A stretch of DNA of 22,889 nucleotides, taken from IMG/VR virus record IMGVR_UViG_3300028712_000015, positions 1 through 22,889 of that record; one strand, written 5' to 3'. Every line of letters begins with the position of its first letter. Position 1 is the stretch's first letter. Source of the DNA: a virus. Below the pieces are notes generated by a model that searched no databases, was not told the DNA's origin, and was given only the letters and a program-made list of their open reading frames with translations. Positions 21,240-22,889 of the stretch are shown piece after piece. The position numbers and the translations under genes were made by a program.

Positions 21240-21794
21240 TCACGGTGCCGGTGATGGCTCCGGCCCGCGCGGTGATGCGCTGCCACCGTCATCGTCGTCG
21301 CCATCGTCGTCGCGGCTGCCTAGCTCGTTGGCCGCCATCATGATCTCGGCAAGCGCGTTTTCGAAACGCTGTTCTAGATCGAACACAACAGCCAGACCTA
21401 TCGCGCGGTTGATCGCCGAAGCGATCCGGTCGCACTCCGCCTGCAGCACCGCCCTTTTGGTTGGTCCGCTTCGCGCGATTCTTACTGTGCGGATAAACGA
21501 CGACTCGGGAACGCGCGGATCGCTGACGTAAACCGGCGTCGCGATCTTGGCGTCACCGTAAACCACCATCACACGCACCTCGCGGATAAGCTCGCGCGCT
21601 CGATCTTCCCAGTGTGCTTGTGCAGCCTCTTGAACGTTCCAATTAAATTCGAGGGTGAGCACCTCATAGCTTGGGTGCGTTGGGTCCTGCGCTGCCGCCA
21701 CCACCACCTTCGGTATCGCATGGCCTGTTTCATCCTCGCATGCGCGGATCGCGGCATCGAGTTCTCTTTGGCGTTTGTCTGATCTACTGCTCAC
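21240..21794 (-). CDS. Hypothetical phage protein with acidic tail, GTG start
   Basis: GTG at 21794 is preceded by AAAGGAGCGAGACA; upstream codons of the open frame cross a terminator hairpin. The 184-residue product has helices with charged residues (RQRELDAAIRACEDETGHAI), a strand-rich centre (IREVRVMVVYGDAKIATPVY) and a second helical part (QAECDRIASAINRAIGLAVV). It ends in a poly-Asp stretch (DDDGDDDDGG). Such tails are seen in DNA mimics and single-strand-binding proteins, but no such role is shown here. Its stop abuts the pentamer array. Confidence 0.65.
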   Translation of the reverse strand: MSSRSDKRQRELDAAIRACEDETGHAIPKVVVAAAQDPTHPSYEVLTLEFNWNVQEAAQAHWEDRARELIREVRVMVVYGDAKIATPVYVSDPRVPESSFIRTVRIARSGPTKRAVLQAECDRIASAINRAIGLAVVFDLEQRFENALAEIMMAANELGSRDDDGDDDDGGSASPRGPEPSPAP

Positions 21795-21810
21795 TGTCTC
21801 GCTCCTTTCA

Positions 21811-21844
21811 AAAAAAATGGCGGCGACCATAATTGATCGCCGCC
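21811..21844 (-). terminator. Intrinsic terminator of the leftward gene at 21853-22677
   Basis: GGCGGCGA (21819-21826) and TCGCCGCC (21837-21844) form an 8-bp stem with a 10-nt loop. Read leftward it is followed by ATTTTTTT (from 21818 down). It lies 8 bases past the upstream gene's stop and about 25 bases before the GTG of the next. Confidence 0.88.
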
Positions 21845-21852
21845 GCTTTCGT

Positions 21853-22677
21853 TTACTGCACCGGCACCTGTGTCGGCTGCGGCTTCGGTTTGCCGTTACC
21901 CTTGGACGAGGGCACGGTTTTCTCACGACGCTCGGTCTCCTCATTGAACCACTGATATAGCTCAGCGGAATCCTCGTTGAAGAACGTAGGGGTCTCCAGC
22001 GCAGCTTCCTGCGCTATGCGCGCCTGTTGCTTCATGATACGCACGAAGTCCTTGTTGTCCGGGCTCACTACCTCGAAGCGACCGTACTGTCCGCCCTTCT
22101 GCGGGCGGTAGTCGCCGATGCCGACGATGAGACCGGCAGCATCAAGCAGGTTGATGATCTGCTCTTTCCCGATCAGCGACTTGATGTAGCTGATGTCCAC
22201 CGTGCAGCACCATTCCGGCAGATATGCGCGCGTGCGCACGTCCGGTGTTCTGGCCATGTCACTGGATCGCACCATATCCATGCCCAGCGTGGGCGTGCCA
22301 TAGATATTGATCTGTGTGCTGACGACGCCGACAAGCCGCAGGATTTGCGCCTTGGTTGCTCCGGGCAGGTCGAGCGCTGCCGCTGCCAGTGCCTTCGAGA
22401 ACGCGCCAGCCGGATAGTGGATCGCCGTCGGTTCTTCTTCCGAGCGGTTGCGGTAGCAGCACTCACGAAATTCGTTGAGCGGATCGTGCTTTAGATTCTC
22501 CGCCTTCGCTGCCGCGTTCTTCTTGGCGGCAGGCAACAGCAATTCTTGCCACGCCTTGAACGCGAACCGATGCATGATCATCGGCGAAGCACCGAGGATC
22601 GCGCAACGTACAATGTCAGGCTCGATCTTCTTGATCATGATCGCCTGATCGGTGTCGTCTTTTTTCTTCACAGCCAT
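21853..22677 (-). CDS. Conserved phage protein with Gly-rich loop (possibly RAMP-like)
   Basis: CAAGGAGCAAACTAAA precedes the ATG at 22677. The 274-residue product has GASPMIMHRFAFKAWQELLL, HYPAGAFSKALAAAALDLPG, VVSTQINIYGTPTLGMDMVR, VRTRAYLPEWCCTVDISY and AAGLIVGIGDYRPQKGGQYG followed by RFEVV. The last stretch (GIGDYRPQKGGQYGRF) resembles the Gly-rich loop of RAMP-fold RNA-binding proteins, but there is no other sign of that family. I know the general pattern as a recurring phage protein of unknown role. The tail is Pro/Lys-rich. Confidence 0.65.
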   Translation of the reverse strand: MAVKKKDDTDQAIMIKKIEPDIVRCAILGASPMIMHRFAFKAWQELLLPAAKKNAAAKAENLKHDPLNEFRECCYRNRSEEEPTAIHYPAGAFSKALAAAALDLPGATKAQILRLVGVVSTQINIYGTPTLGMDMVRSSDMARTPDVRTRAYLPEWCCTVDISYIKSLIGKEQIINLLDAAGLIVGIGDYRPQKGGQYGRFEVVSPDNKDFVRIMKQQARIAQEAALETPTFFNEDSAELYQWFNEETERREKTVPSSKGNGKPKPQPTQVPVQ

Positions 22678-22822
22678 TTTAGTTTGCTCCTTGCCCGGCC
22701 AGCACCACGCTGACGGTCAAACCCCCAGTAAGATAAATAACAACTATATGCAAGAGGACAGTGAAAAATAAATTGCGGGGGGTGTGTGATCCCGATGTCG
22801 TCTCCCTGTAGGCTACCCGCGC
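22678..22822. promoter_or_regulatory. Short divergent intergenic region
   Basis: These 145 bases separate the leftward gene (ATG at 22677) from the rightward HTH gene (ATG at 22823). An AT-rich stretch (about 22729-22774) stands out from the GC-rich surroundings and is the likely place for divergent promoters. No hexamer pair fits well enough to name one. The Shine-Dalgarno for the rightward gene is weak. Confidence 0.45.
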
Positions 22823-22889
22823 ATGGCAACGAGCAAAAAACGAATTCGGGATGAGGGTCTGCGGCTGGCGGTGGCGGCGGCTGGCTCAC
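22823..22889 (+). CDS. N-terminus of a YdaS-type HTH regulator (partial)
   Basis: The ATG at 22823 opens MATSKKRIRDEGLRLAVAAA, then GS at the window edge. The RDEGLRLAVAAAGS run matches the first helix of YdaS/Cro-type regulators, usually followed by an LA..LGI HTH. Direction and place (divergent from the leftward gene) fit a phage regulator. Only 22 codons are visible, so the assignment is tentative. Confidence 0.55.
   Translation, partial: MATSKKRIRDEGLRLAVAAAGS

Noticed and set aside
22668-22889. Minus-strand ORF at the right edge
   Set aside because: It crosses the AT-rich intergenic region and opposes the better HTH start at 22823; its start region is poly-Pro shadow.

Overview
The window looks like part of a temperate tailed phage, or an integrated prophage, of an alphaproteobacterium. 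Tail genes follow the P2 order (gpU, gpX, gpD), so a contractile-tailed (myovirus-type) phage is likely. The alphaproteobacterial host is inferred from a GcrA-family regulator, two PExxxWA-type PEP-CTERM proteins and high GC at third codon positions. No housekeeping gene, integrase, terminase, capsid gene or tRNA gene was seen, so a free phage and a prophage cannot be told apart here.

Layout. 1-5349 (+) is a late block: the end of a probable tape-measure or tail-lysin gene, tail proteins U, X and D, a three-domain endolysin, a small Cys-pair protein and a holin-like membrane protein. 5384-16851 (-) is a long leftward early block, mostly joined by 4-bp stop/start overlaps. It begins with a RecE-like nuclease and a RecT annealing protein, runs through many small phage genes and two HNH-AP2 genes, and ends in a cargo-like section holding two PEP-CTERM surface-protein genes. 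16852-17151 is the divergent control region. 17152-19696 (+) is a regulatory operon: YdaS/Cro-type repressor, GcrA-like regulator, MT-A70 adenine methyltransferase and two small genes, ending in a clear intrinsic terminator. 19713-21236 carries no credible gene; it is a 1.5-kb degenerate pentanucleotide array. 21240-22677 (-) holds two phage genes of unknown function, and a second YdaS-like gene starts rightward at 22823 and leaves the window.

How the parts fit. RecE and RecT would recombine phage DNA. GcrA and MT-A70 look like a methylation-linked transcription switch. The late block builds the tail and lyses the cell. The PEP-CTERM proteins would need a host exosortase and could alter the lysogen's surface.

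The most unusual item is the 19713-21236 array. Its units are NNRCC-like pentamers with variable first two bases and near-invariant final C, punctuated by a 4-nt unit (TGCC), so block lengths are 5n+4, most often 54 bp. I know of no described element like it. Other notable points are a gene nested out of frame in the recT 3' end, a 29-bp palindrome beside a cluster of three GANTC sites in the methyltransferase gene, and an in-frame internal start in the gcrA-like gene.
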